From the NCBI GenBank assembly GCA_918026815.1, contig CAKJVC010000027.1, forward strand, positions 124,001-188,000: a stretch of 64,000 nucleotides of DNA, read 5' to 3'. Below the pieces are notes generated by a model that saw only the letters and a list, made by a program, of their open reading frames with translations, ran no database searches and was not told the DNA's origin. This document shows, piece by piece, positions 41,707 through 52,248 of the stretch. The position numbers and the translations under genes were made by a program. This stretch comes from Chalara sp. BL73. Its lineage: Eukaryota; Ascomycota; Leotiomycetes; Helotiales. The first letter of the stretch is position 1. Every line of letters starts with the position of its first letter.

Positions 41707-44081
41707 TTATGCTATAGCTTGTAGAACATCTCCATCTGTATCCGAAAGCCTTGTATCAATAGCATCATCAGCAAAAGGCATTGTGCTGCCCTTGCTAAAC
41801 CACGATTTGAGGCACTCAATCGCCTCTATACTCTCAATGCCTAGGCGATTCCTACGGTCCGTGATACTGATTTTCGCACTCGAAAACAGGCGTTCTGGCT
41901 CTGCTGACATCGCAGGAATCGACAATACGTCTAAGGCCATAACAGAAAGAGCTGGGTAAGACTTCTTCTGAGTAGGTTCAAGCCACCAGGACCGTGGATC
42001 CGTCACTTCTGGCACTATTGGAGCTAGAAGATATTTCGTATATTCATCTTGGTCAAGGCTAGTTCCCTTTTTCTGCTGAGTCCAGAGGTGGAAGGAGTTC
42101 TTGACCTGATTGGCCAAATCTGACGCCTGGGTAGGGACTGCGATCGCAGTAGATTTATATTCTTTGGTCCAGAAATCCAGCATTTGCTTCCGACAAGCTG
42201 CTCGCCAGTCCTCAGGCCAATTGTTGTCAATATAATCCCACTTCCATTGTGGAGATAATACTAGCGCTGCAATATATACCGGCGATCTCTCCGTTAAGCT
42301 GTAGTATTTGTCTAACTTGGCCTAGCCAGAGTTGCAACAAGGACGCATAAATGGATCGTTAGCATAGGTTTCCTTTGCACTCTCGAATTGCTCAAGGAGG
42401 AAGTCCATTGTCGGCAAGACTCTATCAATAGTCGCAGTACGACCTTCCGTAGCTACTGTAGCGTCGTAGAAGAACAACAGGAAGTCTTGAAGCTTTTGCA
42501 GATCTTGCCAGTCCCTTTCCGACAATAAGTCATCGTTGTTCTCTTGATATTGGTGGCAAAATAGGTTGATGGCAGTTTTAAGTTTGTCGCAGTGCTGATC
42601 ATTGCATACCAAGAGTTCCAGCGAGTAGAATTGTCCCGTACCAGGTTGCGGCCACCACTAAGCTCTCTGAAATTGGCTATACGTTGTGTGCTTCGCTGAA
42701 TGTAGACCACAATATTGTGCAGCTTTCCAAGAGGGCCTTTCTATCGCCATTGTTGCATCTCGAGTTCTGTGGGTGTTGCCAAGAGACTAGCATTATTTTC
42801 ATGTGCAAGAGCTTCATTGTCGGTATGAAAAGGAAGGATTGAGCTGCCAGGTTGATGATATGGCCATTACAGCGAAGGCGGTGGTGTTCTGCGTTGTAGG
42901 CAATTTGATATTGATCGAGCAATACTACTCACAGATCAGTCAGAAGAGGTTACGGAATATAAATGGCCTATAAACTGGATATACATACGTATAGAAAGCG
43001 CTTCCATCATCGTATCATTGTTGTCTATTATCCATCATGAAATAACCCACTTTTGAGGCAATCCCATAGTCGTTAATGACTTGCACGACACAACCTGCAA
43101 TATTGTGCCCTGAGTGCTTGCCGTCGAGTTCTCGTAAAGCAATAACAGAGTGTTCTAATTGGCCAGATTCAGATGTATAGTGTGCAATCATGCCAAGAAT
43201 CGCAAGAGCGTTAGGAGAGTGTTCAAATAGAAAGAAGTAGTCACGTGGCCTTCAGAGAGTATAGGGCAAACAAGTGTCAATTGCTGAAGGTTGTAGAATC
43301 TAAACTACAGGAGAGAATCTCTCTACTTATAGAGGTGTGATACTCACAGTAGGCATCACACTGATGCCTACTGGTGCCTACAATAGACTAGGTATGGTCC
43401 TTAGACCTAACCTGTTCAACAGAGAGGCCCAGAGATCCACAGTAAAGTGGACTTTTGAGAGAGCTAATTGGACCTCGCGTTTGACTCGTTCTTGTTGCGC
43501 TACATACGTACGCATGGTCCACGCCCGTATTGTCGGGCTAGAGTTTGGCAGCCAGTTATCAATCTCTGGATTAAGGTAGTGGAGTAAGGCTCTGAATTCT
43601 GCTAGGGTTGCCATGCGGAAAGAGACGCTACAGGTTGTAATCCACTCTACGTATGGTTGTTCAAGAACAGCAGGGTCTAAATCACAAGCTGCGATATTAG
43701 AGAGACAGCGGCGTTTGTGGTTAGTTTGCTCAGCTTTGTGAAAAGCGTCGGCGATGTTGCTTTGATTGAGGCTGTTCGAGTTTCTTGGGTCGAAGATATA
43801 ATGATACCGTGCTCTTTCAGATGACCTGTAATAATAGCAGTTCCTCCAGACTCAACATATTCTTTTAGACAATACCGGCATTGCCAGATCGACTTGCCTT
43901 TATGGTTGCGAATAACATCGTATTCTCCAGTAGGTGTATGGTCCCAGACTTTCGATGATCGTCGTGTAGCAGAGGTGGAGGTAGAGGCGAAGGATAGCGT
44001 ACGATTGAGTACTGGTGAACCAGGAGCCTCGAATAGCCTATTATCATATTGTGATAAAGTATCAGAAGGCTGTGAAGACAT
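41707..44081 (-). pseudogene. hAT transposase, fragmented
   Basis: Starts MSSQPSDTLSQYDNRLFE (44081) and has a BED-type finger WQCRYCLKEY...GHLKEHG. It is split by the LTR at 43220-43421 and by several frameshifts: AEFRALLHYLNPEIDNWLP / FTVDLWAS upstream of the LTR, then AEHHRLRCNGHIINLAAQSF, FRELSGGRNLVRDNSTRWNS, and the C-terminal dimerisation region DVLSIPAMSAEPERLFSSAK with ITDRRNRLGIESIEAIECLK. Stop at 41707. Multiple breaks make it non-functional. Confidence 0.82.
43220..43421 (-). mobile_element. Solo LTR in the hAT pseudogene
   Basis: 202 bp, TGTTCAAATAG...CTGTTCAACA, flanked by a perfect 5-bp duplication GAGAG (43215-43219 and 43422-43426). Sequence is alike to the LTR at 29578-29845 but with only two copies of the GGTGCCTACT 10-mer. 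It arose by LTR-LTR recombination after insertion in the hAT gene. Confidence 0.88.
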
Positions 44082-44220
44082 TTTGTTGTAGTCCAGGGTT
44101 CCTGAGCTCGATAAGCGAATGGCCAGATCAGGTGATTTGAAGCTGACCGAATGAAGGCGCTCGTTAGGTGTAACGATCGAGAATAGAAAGGTTGCTTTCA
44201 TTAGTGATATCACGTTTTTA

Positions 44221-44255
44221 TATGGGGGCAAGCCCCCAAACTTCGCTGCGCTCAG
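44221..44255 (+). repeat. G/C palindrome repeat, copy 1
   Basis: GGGGGCAAGCCCCCAAAC followed by TTCGCTGCGCTCAG. The same arrangement occurs at 44923-44962 and 45362-45400. A GGGGC/GCCCC stem then an A-rich link and TCGCTGCGCTC. Confidence 0.6.
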
Positions 44256-44310
44256 AGTTGAAAGTATCAAAGTCCAAAAGCCTGTAAAGTAGTCCAAAAG
44301 CTTGTAAGTA

Positions 44311-44464
44311 CAGTAAAGTGCAAAAAGTCTCGACACTTTCCTTTTGCTAGCGTGACTGTATATACGCAGTTTCAGGGCTGCAGGTTTTAATGTACGCATT
44401 TTTACTTCCCTGAAATAACCGCGCTAGCAAGAAAAAAAGTGTCGAGACATTTTGCACCTTACTG
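44311..44464. mobile_element. MITE with 40-bp TIRs and TA target duplication
   Basis: 154 bp. Ends CAGTAAAGTGCAAAAAGTCT and the inverted CAGTAAGGTGCAAAATGTCT (read from the right); similarity extends through CTCGACACTTT to GCTAGCG. TA lies on both sides (44309-44310 and 44465-44466). No coding capacity. Structure fits a Tc1/mariner-type MITE. Confidence 0.85.
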
Positions 44465-44470
44465 TATTTT

Positions 44471-44920
44471 AAGAGCCTGTAAAAAATTCAAGAGCCTGTA
44501 AAAAATTCAAGAGCCTGTAAAAAATTCAAGAGCCTGTAAAAAATTCAAGAGCCTGTAAAAAATTCAAGAGCCTGTAAAAAATTCAAGAGCCTGTAAAAAA
44601 TTCAAGAGCCTGTAAAAAATTCAAGAGCCTGTAAAAAATTCAAGAGCCTGTAAAAAATTCAAGAGCCTGTAAAAAATTCAAGAGCCTGTAAAAAATTCAA
44701 GAGCCTGTAAAAAATTCAAGAGCCTGTAAAAAATTCAAGAGCCTGTAAAAAATTCAAGAGCCTGTAAAAAATTCAAGAGCCTGTAAAAAATTCAAGAGCC
44801 TGTAAAAAATTCAAGAGCCTGTAAAAAATTCAAGAGCCTGTAAAAAATTCAAGAGCCTGTAAAAAATTCAAGAGCCTGTAAAAAATTCAAGAGCCTGTAA
44901 AAAATTCAAGAGCCTGTAAA
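44471..44920. repeat. 19-bp tandem array, about 24 copies
   Basis: Unit AAGAGCCTGTAAAAAATTC repeated head to tail with almost no variation over 450 bp. Near-identity of units indicates recent expansion or homogenisation. It follows directly on the MITE. Confidence 0.95.
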
Positions 44921-44922
44921 TT

Positions 44923-44962
44923 GGGGGCTAAGCCCCCAAGCCCCCCTATTTCGCTGCGCTCA
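44923..44962 (+). repeat. G/C palindrome repeat, copy 2
   Basis: GGGGGCTAAGCCCCCAAGC then TTTCGCTGCGCTCAGCG, abutting the end of the 19-bp array. Confidence 0.6.
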
Positions 44963-46378
44963 GCGTTCGCAGCTAACGCACTGACCTGTAAACGACCCGT
45001 GCAAAAGACCTGTCACCTGACTACTCTTTTTTAAGTCACATGATTCCTTTTGAGCCCTCAACTTACCTCAGGCACTCAGGCCATATGCTCGTGCCTAAGG
45101 CACCAGAGTACGTGTCTAATCGATGTTCACGTGCAGTCCTCGAGCAAATGGCCTGAGGACCCTGTCCAACCTGCACACTGCTCTACGGAAATTTTGTACC
45201 TTTTTTTCGCGATTCTAAAGACTACCTTTTTGCGTATCCATTAACTAGGGATCTCGGGTTGTGTAAGAACCCTCCATGGACCGAAAAGCTTGCTTTCACA
45301 ACCACACAGTAGTTCTCAATTGAATAGATCTATTAGTCACATAAAATATCCCTTTTTATATGGGGGCCAGCCCCCAAACCCCCGATCCTCGCTGCGCTCG
45401 AAAGACTTTATGGTGGCATTTGGCCTGTAACAGCTTGAAGCACAAGAACAGGAACAGGATCTAGCACGAAACTAAAACGTAGCATAAACGTAGCATGTTC
45501 GAGTATACGCCGGTAGGCTGAAGCATTCGCGTTATATTGTCAATTGGTTGGTGATGTTTGGTGGTGTGCTTCTATACAGAAATCAACTCCTTTAGTCACA
45601 TGACTGGCCACTCATGTATATCACGTGATATTACAGCACAGAAAAGAAATCACCTCCCCACATCAATTCCCTCCCTTATACGTGCTCGCCTTAAGCACTA
45701 GAGTAATAGGCGTTTACGATTAGTTAGATCGAGCTTTTCCTTCAGGTGTTTGCGCCATATGTCGTTGCATCACGTGACTCACCTCGTGCCTTCATAGCCT
45801 TGAGGGTGAATATCAACTTGCTTTACCAGCGATAAAATATCGACCTCATCACAACCCCTCCTTCATCCTTTTCCAACCTACAACCTTACAACAACACCAA
45901 AACGACCTTCAGAGATCTCGATCTCTTTCAGAGAAGTACTTCGAGGATCTAATCAATCCTCTATTCGATTCCCAGTTCCTTAGATTTGCTCGCGAGAACC
46001 TATTTCTAACTGTTCACCTTCAGATCGAGCCTCTCCTCTACAGCGAGCCCCTCATACAAACCCTCATACAACGCTTCATACGTCGAACTTCCTGCTCATA
46101 AGTCGACCATATCAAATCGACATGTGTAATAGAAGCAAATAAGCATTCAGCATAAAAGAATTGAAGAGTATGTAAGAGCGTCTTTCCTTTGTAATGCTTT
46201 CAATACGTTGACGTTGCGTAGATCGATCTCATGATCGGCTTTCCTTCTCACCTTTGAATCACGACCTCATCAAGAACAGCTTCGTTTCCTTCCGAATATT
46301 ATGCAAGTTGGTGGATAAGGTGAAGCTGTAGCAAGGCTGCGCCAGCAAGGCTGCAACGCAAAAACTATAAGTAGGCCG
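44963..46378. other. Gene-free stretch with CACGTGA motifs
   Basis: No supported gene. Several CACGTGA/TCACGTG-type hexamers occur (45129, 45622, 45770 areas). 45840-46080 is C/T-rich with many short CTC and CAAC words, resembling a fungal promoter or UTR, but no gene follows. Confidence 0.35.
45362..45400 (+). repeat. G/C palindrome repeat, copy 3
   Basis: GGGGGCCAGCCCCCAAACC followed by TCCTCGCTGCGCTCG. Confidence 0.6.
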
Positions 46379-46452
46379 GATCTTCCTTCTTGATCTTCCT
46401 TCTTGATCCCCCTTCTTGATCCCCTCTCTTGATCCCCCTTCTTGATCCTCAT
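46379..46452. repeat. Tandem CTTCTTGATCCCC-type repeat
   Basis: About five to six imperfect 13-15-base copies of a pyrimidine-rich unit. Confidence 0.75.
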
Positions 46453-46761
46453 TGCTAACTGTTGCTCATAGCTTCTCTCTTCAACTCTCAACAACCATAC
46501 AATTAGGAACAGGGTCAAGGCTCGAGCAGGACAACAAACACGATCATCTCTCTCTCCCTCCTTCGAACAATCCTCCGAATCAAAGATGTAAATCAAAGAT
46601 GACGTAAAGCACCAAGGTAAAGAGCCCCTATAGTCAACAAGATCATGATTCTGACGTTGTTGTAGCACTGCAAGTCATAGCGTTCAAGAGCGTAAGCCTG
46701 AAAAGACCTGACGGATCCGAACCCAGCGCGACTACCTGCGATCAAACTGTACCGGTTGGCT

Positions 46762-47178
46762 TTAAGAACGTGCACGCTTCCGCCTGTACTGACCTTCCCC
46801 CTCCTGAATACAGTCACTGTGCAGCTTTCGGGTCCCTCCGCTGTTCTTTCGGGTCGGGGAGCACTGACAGCATGGGTCTCTACCTCGAGGAGCGGTGCTT
46901 GTTTGCTGAGCGTTATGTGATACTGAGCTTTCTCTGATAGCAGCGTTGAAGGTGTTCGGCTCTAGTAGTCGTGCAATTGTCCCATAGTTGATGAGATCTT
47001 CTACCCGTAGCCTACCTTGTCTGTTGAGCTTCGGTTGCTCTTGGCGGCAAGGGCGAAGATTCAACCACTGGAGAGTTTGCTTGGTGTATTGCATCATGAG
47101 CAAGCTTGAAGGTGTTTCAACGTGTTGTCGCTTCAATCGCAGCAGCGTTGAAAATACAGGTAACTGCACCACGTGCAT
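46762..47178 (-). CDS. Hypothetical open frame of uncertain reality
   Basis: 138 codons (RLRVEDLINYGTIARLLEPN, and a basic tail). No recognised domain, not obviously low complexity. It could be a decayed gene piece. Reported only because it is the best open frame in a 3-kb gene-free stretch. Confidence 0.2.
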   Translation of the reverse strand: MHVVQLPVFSTLLRLKRQHVETPSSLLMMQYTKQTLQWLNLRPCRQEQPKLNRQGRLRVEDLINYGTIARLLEPNTFNAAIRESSVSHNAQQTSTAPRGRDPCCQCSPTRKNSGGTRKLHSDCIQEGEGQYRRKRARS

Positions 47179-47238
47179 TATGCCTAGTGGGGAACGGCTT
47201 GTGGATCATCGATCCTATATTATCCTGGATTGGATCTG

Positions 47239-47365
47239 GACCTGGCTCTTCCTGGCTCTTCCTGGCTCTTCCTGGCTTTCCGGCTTTCCGGCTTTCGGCT
47301 TCAGGATCTGGCTTTTCTGGTTCTGGAACTGGATTCTGGTACTGGATTCTGGAACTGGATTGTAG
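47239..47365. repeat. Imperfect minisatellite (CTGGCTCTTC / GGATTCTGG units)
   Basis: Runs of CTGGCTCTTC (three copies), CGGCTTTC variants, then GGAACTGGATTCTGGTACTGG units. Simple-sequence DNA; an apparent open frame across it is an artefact of the repeat. Confidence 0.8.
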
Positions 47366-47966
47366 CTCCGTTTGTGAAGTTGATATGCTGACTATTATAG
47401 CCATGTTTCAACACTCATTCTAGCAATTCAACATTGTTAGAGCTTTTACTTCTTGGCCTATCTTTGGGGATTGCGTACTATCTGTCGGTGCGATGATTGC
47501 GGAAGCTTTTCCTCCCTGCATCTATGAGTGTCTTGGCCACAGCTACGACCCCTACCCAAGCAACGGGGTGCTGAATTGTGCGCGTCCTGGCTCACGAAAG
47601 GCAGAGATAGGGGAACTGTGGAAGTGATCGTCGCTGAGCCGGCGGGTAGGACGTATGGTAGTTGGTGACAACTGCTGTCGACGACCCGGTTTGGGACCCG
47701 TTGTAGTGTCGGCCAAGACTCACTCTTCTGGAAAGGGGTTTCTAGGCTGGCAGCACTTTGAAACTTTGATAGCTTGAGGATTCTTCAGAATCATCAACTC
47801 TAGCATACAAGTTTTTTGGCGCATTCGTTCAAAAAGGCAATAGCATGACCATTTGTCTGTTCCTTTTTTTCTGTTTTTCAACTTCGTTTTTTCAAAACCA
47901 GACTCAAAGTCGGACTCGGTTTCTATCAACGTTACTTTACGGGTCGATAACAGGCATAAGTTGTAG
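47366..47966. other. Downstream flank of Helitron 2
   Basis: No recognised gene. A minus-strand frame of 87 codons (47983-47720) starts inside the Helitron stop region and is rich in Lys/Arg; likely non-coding 3' flank. I could not identify a clear Helitron 3' hairpin plus CTRR. Confidence 0.35.
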
Positions 47967-50900
47967 CTAAAGTGCTTGTGCATTCCTGTAAACTATATCA
48001 AGCGCCCGATCTCGACGAACCGGAGAGTCGTGAACAACAAAACGATCAAAAGCAAAAGCTGTTTCAAAAAGCAAGCCCTGTAGAGATTTAACCCGTGATA
48101 CAGCCACATAAGAAAGCCCAACAGTATGTTCCTTGTCCGACAAATCAGTAACAACCTGTGATAATGTCAGTCCTTGACTTTTGTGAACCGTAAGAGCATA
48201 TGCCAGGCGTAAAGGAAATTGAACCCGAGCACAAGCAACGCTATTAAGATCGAATTGACGTGTAGAAAAGAAAACTGGAATTCGCTTCGGGCCACAATCT
48301 CCAAACTCAGGCCCGGAATACTGATCAAAGTCAACCAAAATAAATTCCGGCATATCTCCAGGGTTTACAGGCCAGGCAAGCCAAGAAATATCTCGTACAA
48401 CGCCTAAAGCACCGTTTACTAGGCCCATTTCGGTCCATAAGTTTTGCGTTAACATTACTCGCGCCCCGATAGAAATATACAACTCAGATGCTAAGCCTTC
48501 CGCTTCTTCGTCGGTAGCTTTTGAAGCGCCGGCTCCACGATGGCGGGCTGTAATTCGTCTGACAGGAACGTTAAGGCTCGTTAATCGCTCGTAATTGTAC
48601 TCGTGAACTCGTATGTTCGTAAAATACAACCGTAAAGCATTATCGAACTTGAAAACTTCAGCAGGCGGAAGCTGATTCTGAACTCGGCTAGAAAGCAATT
48701 CCCAGCTTTTTTGCGTCAAACTCGAGGAGCGCAATTGCTCTAGAGCCACACGGAACCTGATTGCAATATCGTCTTCGCCTTGCTGACGCATAATCTCTGT
48801 AAGTCGTAACGTACGGTCGAAATTTCGATAGAGGCCGGAGCCAGCGATAGATACAACGTCGGTAAGGCCTGTGGAAAACAAAGCTTTTCCTCCTACAGGC
48901 AGTAATTGAAAGAAATCACCACATATCAAAACGTTCAGCCCTCCGAAAAGCACTTCGGATTGACGAGGAAATATAGCCCGTAATCGCTGGTCGATCATAG
49001 AAAGCATCCTAAGGTCAACCATTGACTTCTCGTCAATAATCAGAAACCGACAATCCCGGAAAAGCGCCTGTAAAACCTGTAAAGTTCCTTCGGACAGTTC
49101 CGTAGCGGCTTGTTTCCGCACGGGTAAGCGTAAAAGGGAATGTAAAGTTTTGCCTCGAAAATTGAAGGCCGCCACACCGGTAGGAGCCGCTCTAAAGATA
49201 GGGTTTGGCTTATGGGCCGCTGCTGCCATCTTTTGAATTCGTGAGCATGCTTTTGAAAGCGTAAACGTTTTGCCGGATCCAGCATTGCCATCTACGTTCA
49301 AAAGCAGTGGCGGAACCGGATCCCCAAAGCCTGTAGTTGCAGCTAGCTCGGCTCGATATTGCGCTACTATTACGTTGTATAACTTTTGTTGTTGAACGTT
49401 TAATCGAGTAACAGAAGAAGAAACGTCAACCGCCATATCTACTACGTTTTCGGCCAATACCCGGCTCCAAATCTCTGCAGTAACGCTGTAGCGACCTGTA
49501 TGTGCTGACCAATCATATCGGCGATCTAAAGGTCGAGTCCCTAAGTCGGTAGCCAGATCTTCACACACTACCCCGGGCCGTAAACGCTGGGCAAACAGCT
49601 CAAAATCAGCAGGGCCAAAATCGCCATCTTGTTCTGGATCAAGCTCAATATCGCTATCGCTATCGCTATCCGATGCGGTCGAATCTACATCAGTATAAAA
49701 GTCTTCCTGGTGAACATGCAACGCCTGACATGCTTCGTAAGCTTCAACAAAAGAACCGAAAGTACGCCCGTCAAACTCTAGAAGATCCGTAAAAGAAGTA
49801 AACGGGTGATGAAGCATAAGCTTTACTCGACAATAGTCCGCATACGTATCCGTGGAAGGATCATTTGAATACCGGGGAAAGTAGTTGATTACCCGTAAAG
49901 GAGCCCTTGGCCGAAGTTTCCATATTTTCCAGTCCCATTGCCGTAAACAGTCATACAACGACAAATTGACTACCTGGGAATTCGCATTTCTAGTATCGGC
50001 AATACGGGTCATATATCGTTGTAAAGGAGAGCGCGCTGCTTTAACTTCTTCATTGTCGACAACAATTAAGTCTCGATTCAAACAATCTGGGCTGCAATTC
50101 AGGTTAACAACCACTCTAGTTGATTTTTGGTGCGGAAGGCCTAATAGAATATGAGAAACTTCTTGCGCCGACCAATCACGTTCCGCAATAAGCTTATTTA
50201 ACAGCTTCGATACAAAAGACAGCAAAGGTGCTCGCTCGTTGACGTAGGGAAGAATTTGTGATTGGATTTCCGTGTAAGACGCAGATGACTTTTCGGGCTT
50301 GGATACGTATTTTCCGATATACGTAAGAACGGCCTGGAGGCTGGTAGGTGGCTGGATATCCGTATTAGCGAGCCAACCCATAGTCATTACAGGTGAGCAC
50401 TGGTTCAAATTAGCTTGATTTCGGGCCGGTGCAAAAAGCCAGCCTTTGTGATTAATCTCGGTAGTTACGGATGCTTCCGTGCTTAAAGGTCGAGGGAAAA
50501 AAAAGCGGCAATAAGGCGTCGTTGACCCTTTTTTGGTCCGTAAACAGTACGAAGGCAAACACTTAGAATGTAGCTGAAGTCGATTCAAAAAAGCCGCAAA
50601 CTGGTCTTCAGAATTACGGATATCATTTGGGGGCAACGAAGCTGGATTACGAGCGTCATGCGCGCGAGACGGATCCGGATTCCAAGCTGTAATTGTGCCT
50701 TCCCAATATCGAGCGAACACAGCCCGTAACTCTTCTGTCGACGTATTCATACCAGGAGCGTTTGAAACCCAAAACATCCAGTGAGCATGGCCGGACCCTC
50801 GAGCCTGCCATTCAGCACGCCGCCAATAGTCCGTAATTTCAAAATATGGCTGTAAAACGTGCTGATAAAACTTCTCAATCCGTAATTCAAGGTATGCGGC

Positions 50901-52247
50901 TACAATATGTGGGTTGTCCTGTACGTTTTTCCATGCAAGAGCATGCCGAACTCGGTCATTTCCAGTAGCATAAGTAGAGAAATCGGGCATATGGCGATGC
51001 AAGTCGTACCACTGCATATCCGCACAGCTTAGAGTAATAAATACAGGTGACGATTGAGAAGATAGAAAGCGGGCGTGGGCCTGTAAACTATTCGAATGGT
51101 TTCTCCAAAACGGTCGAGTGCCTACTAAAGGCGTACCGACACGAACAATATCAGACAAAAGAGAATCGTCGGCCTGTAGCGCATCACTTAGCTCTTCACG
51201 AGTCATATTTGCAAAGTTCGACCCTTTGGAAACGTAATACCGGGCTTGCATACCTGCTTTTCGGCGCATAAGTAAATTGAAAACGAAAAAGCGCCATCTC
51301 GGGTGCCGGCCAAATCTTCCATCATGAAAGCACATTAGATGACGAGCGTACTCTTTTAAGCTAACTTCTCGTAACCGTGGAGCATTAAAGTCACCTCGAC
51401 CCGTAGGATACAACGTAGGAAATGCCATACTAAGAATACGCTCTTTTCCAGCTGCCTCATCGATAGGTGTCATTCGTACCGACGGAGCTGGAATCTGCGA
51501 AACCGGGCGCTGAGCGGTAAAATCGCGCAAAATTTGCTCTGTAACAGTTTCAGTAGCTTCGAAATTCGGCACCATTGATACAGCAGGTATAGAAAGCAAA
51601 GTAGTTTCATCTTCCGGGTCTGATTCAATATTTTCAGGCTCGGTAGCTGGCTCGTTAATAACCTGTAAAGAAGAAGATATATCGGCGTCTTCTGGCAAAG
51701 CATTCACTCGCTCCATAGAAATATTGATATACCGATAGTCGGGGTTGTAAGCTTTCAGATATTGAAGCCAAGCTAAAACATTGGATTTCCGAACACGGAA
51801 ATCGGCGCGGAATTGACGTTGATATCGAGAAGAATCAGCAGTGCTTGGGCGTAATAGAACGATTTCCAGCTCAGTCGGCAAATTAGGAAGAACGTCGACA
51901 GTTTTAACGATATTCTGCATAAAGCTTACGCAATGGCCTGAGTAGTGATATTGATGAACCCGATACCGAAATACAATCATTTGAACATGGCACCGAGCTA
52001 TAATCATTTCCTCAAGCTGGCTTAGCTCAGGCAAGTAATCAGGAACTTCTCCCGGATCCATTTCGTTATTTACAGATAGAAGGTATAGCGTTTTTGCACC
52101 TTTGTCATGTTTTAAGCACCTGTGACAAATTCCGGCCCGTAACTCCATCTCAAACCAATGCTCTTTACAGCGAGTACACGTTTCCATATGTATGTCGGCC
52201 AAAGCCGAATTAAAGTTCTGTATCATTTGCCATTCGTTTTCGGGCAA
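47967..52247 (-). CDS. Helitron 2 Rep-helicase (intact main frame)
   Basis: 1426 codons without interruption and without introns, starting MPENEWQMIQ. N-terminal zinc ribbon CTRCKEHW...ICHRCLKH, then the Helitron-specific N-terminal domain, the Helitron-like Rep domain with HUH-type GSGHAHWMFW (near 50785), two-tyrosine LTYIGKYVSKPE (near 50315), an acidic linker of Asp/Ser repeats, and a Pif1/RecD-type helicase: Walker A GNAGSGKTF (near 49275), AAPTGVAAFNF, Walker B IIDEKS, ICGDFFQLLPVGG, and C-terminal ALTVHKSQGLTLSQV followed by YVAVSRVKSL. It acts in rolling-circle replication of the element. The same frame continues upstream to 52985 but is broken by three TAA codons, so the usable start is either 52247 or an upstream ATG reached by splicing. 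Confidence 0.9.
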   Translation of the reverse strand: MPENEWQMIQNFNSALADIHMETCTRCKEHWFEMELRAGICHRCLKHDKGAKTLYLLSVNNEMDPGEVPDYLPELSQLEEMIIARCHVQMIVFRYRVHQYHYSGHCVSFMQNIVKTVDVLPNLPTELEIVLLRPSTADSSRYQRQFRADFRVRKSNVLAWLQYLKAYNPDYRYINISMERVNALPEDADISSSLQVINEPATEPENIESDPEDETTLLSIPAVSMVPNFEATETVTEQILRDFTAQRPVSQIPAPSVRMTPIDEAAGKERILSMAFPTLYPTGRGDFNAPRLREVSLKEYARHLMCFHDGRFGRHPRWRFFVFNLLMRRKAGMQARYYVSKGSNFANMTREELSDALQADDSLLSDIVRVGTPLVGTRPFWRNHSNSLQAHARFLSSQSSPVFITLSCADMQWYDLHRHMPDFSTYATGNDRVRHALAWKNVQDNPHIVAAYLELRIEKFYQHVLQPYFEITDYWRRAEWQARGSGHAHWMFWVSNAPGMNTSTEELRAVFARYWEGTITAWNPDPSRAHDARNPASLPPNDIRNSEDQFAAFLNRLQLHSKCLPSYCLRTKKGSTTPYCRFFFPRPLSTEASVTTEINHKGWLFAPARNQANLNQCSPVMTMGWLANTDIQPPTSLQAVLTYIGKYVSKPEKSSASYTEIQSQILPYVNERAPLLSFVSKLLNKLIAERDWSAQEVSHILLGLPHQKSTRVVVNLNCSPDCLNRDLIVVDNEEVKAARSPLQRYMTRIADTRNANSQVVNLSLYDCLRQWDWKIWKLRPRAPLRVINYFPRYSNDPSTDTYADYCRVKLMLHHPFTSFTDLLEFDGRTFGSFVEAYEACQALHVHQEDFYTDVDSTASDSDSDSDIELDPEQDGDFGPADFELFAQRLRPGVVCEDLATDLGTRPLDRRYDWSAHTGRYSVTAEIWSRVLAENVVDMAVDVSSSVTRLNVQQQKLYNVIVAQYRAELAATTGFGDPVPPLLLNVDGNAGSGKTFTLSKACSRIQKMAAAAHKPNPIFRAAPTGVAAFNFRGKTLHSLLRLPVRKQAATELSEGTLQVLQALFRDCRFLIIDEKSMVDLRMLSMIDQRLRAIFPRQSEVLFGGLNVLICGDFFQLLPVGGKALFSTGLTDVVSIAGSGLYRNFDRTLRLTEIMRQQGEDDIAIRFRVALEQLRSSSLTQKSWELLSSRVQNQLPPAEVFKFDNALRLYFTNIRVHEYNYERLTSLNVPVRRITARHRGAGASKATDEEAEGLASELYISIGARVMLTQNLWTEMGLVNGALGVVRDISWLAWPVNPGDMPEFILVDFDQYSGPEFGDCGPKRIPVFFSTRQFDLNSVACARVQFPLRLAYALTVHKSQGLTLSQVVTDLSDKEHTVGLSYVAVSRVKSLQGLLFETAFAFDRFVVHDSPVRRDRALDIVYRNAQAL

Positions 52248-52248
52248 A

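Larger units (their letters stand above)
41481..44220 (-). mobile_element. Third hAT element, degenerate, carrying a solo LTR
   Basis: The left side (41495-41640) is rich in CCGTATACGGG palindromes and TAATACG motifs, probably sub-terminal repeats. The body encodes a broken hAT transposase. No convincing matching right terminus was found, so boundaries are approximate. It is a different family from the 16.9/26.3 kb pair. Confidence 0.65.

Noticed and set aside
44471..44920. CRISPR array
   Set aside because: Units are directly tandem with no unique spacers, in a eukaryotic context.
47106..47423. Open frame over the 47.25-kb minisatellite
   Set aside because: Generated by simple-sequence repeats whose lengths are multiples that keep the frame open.
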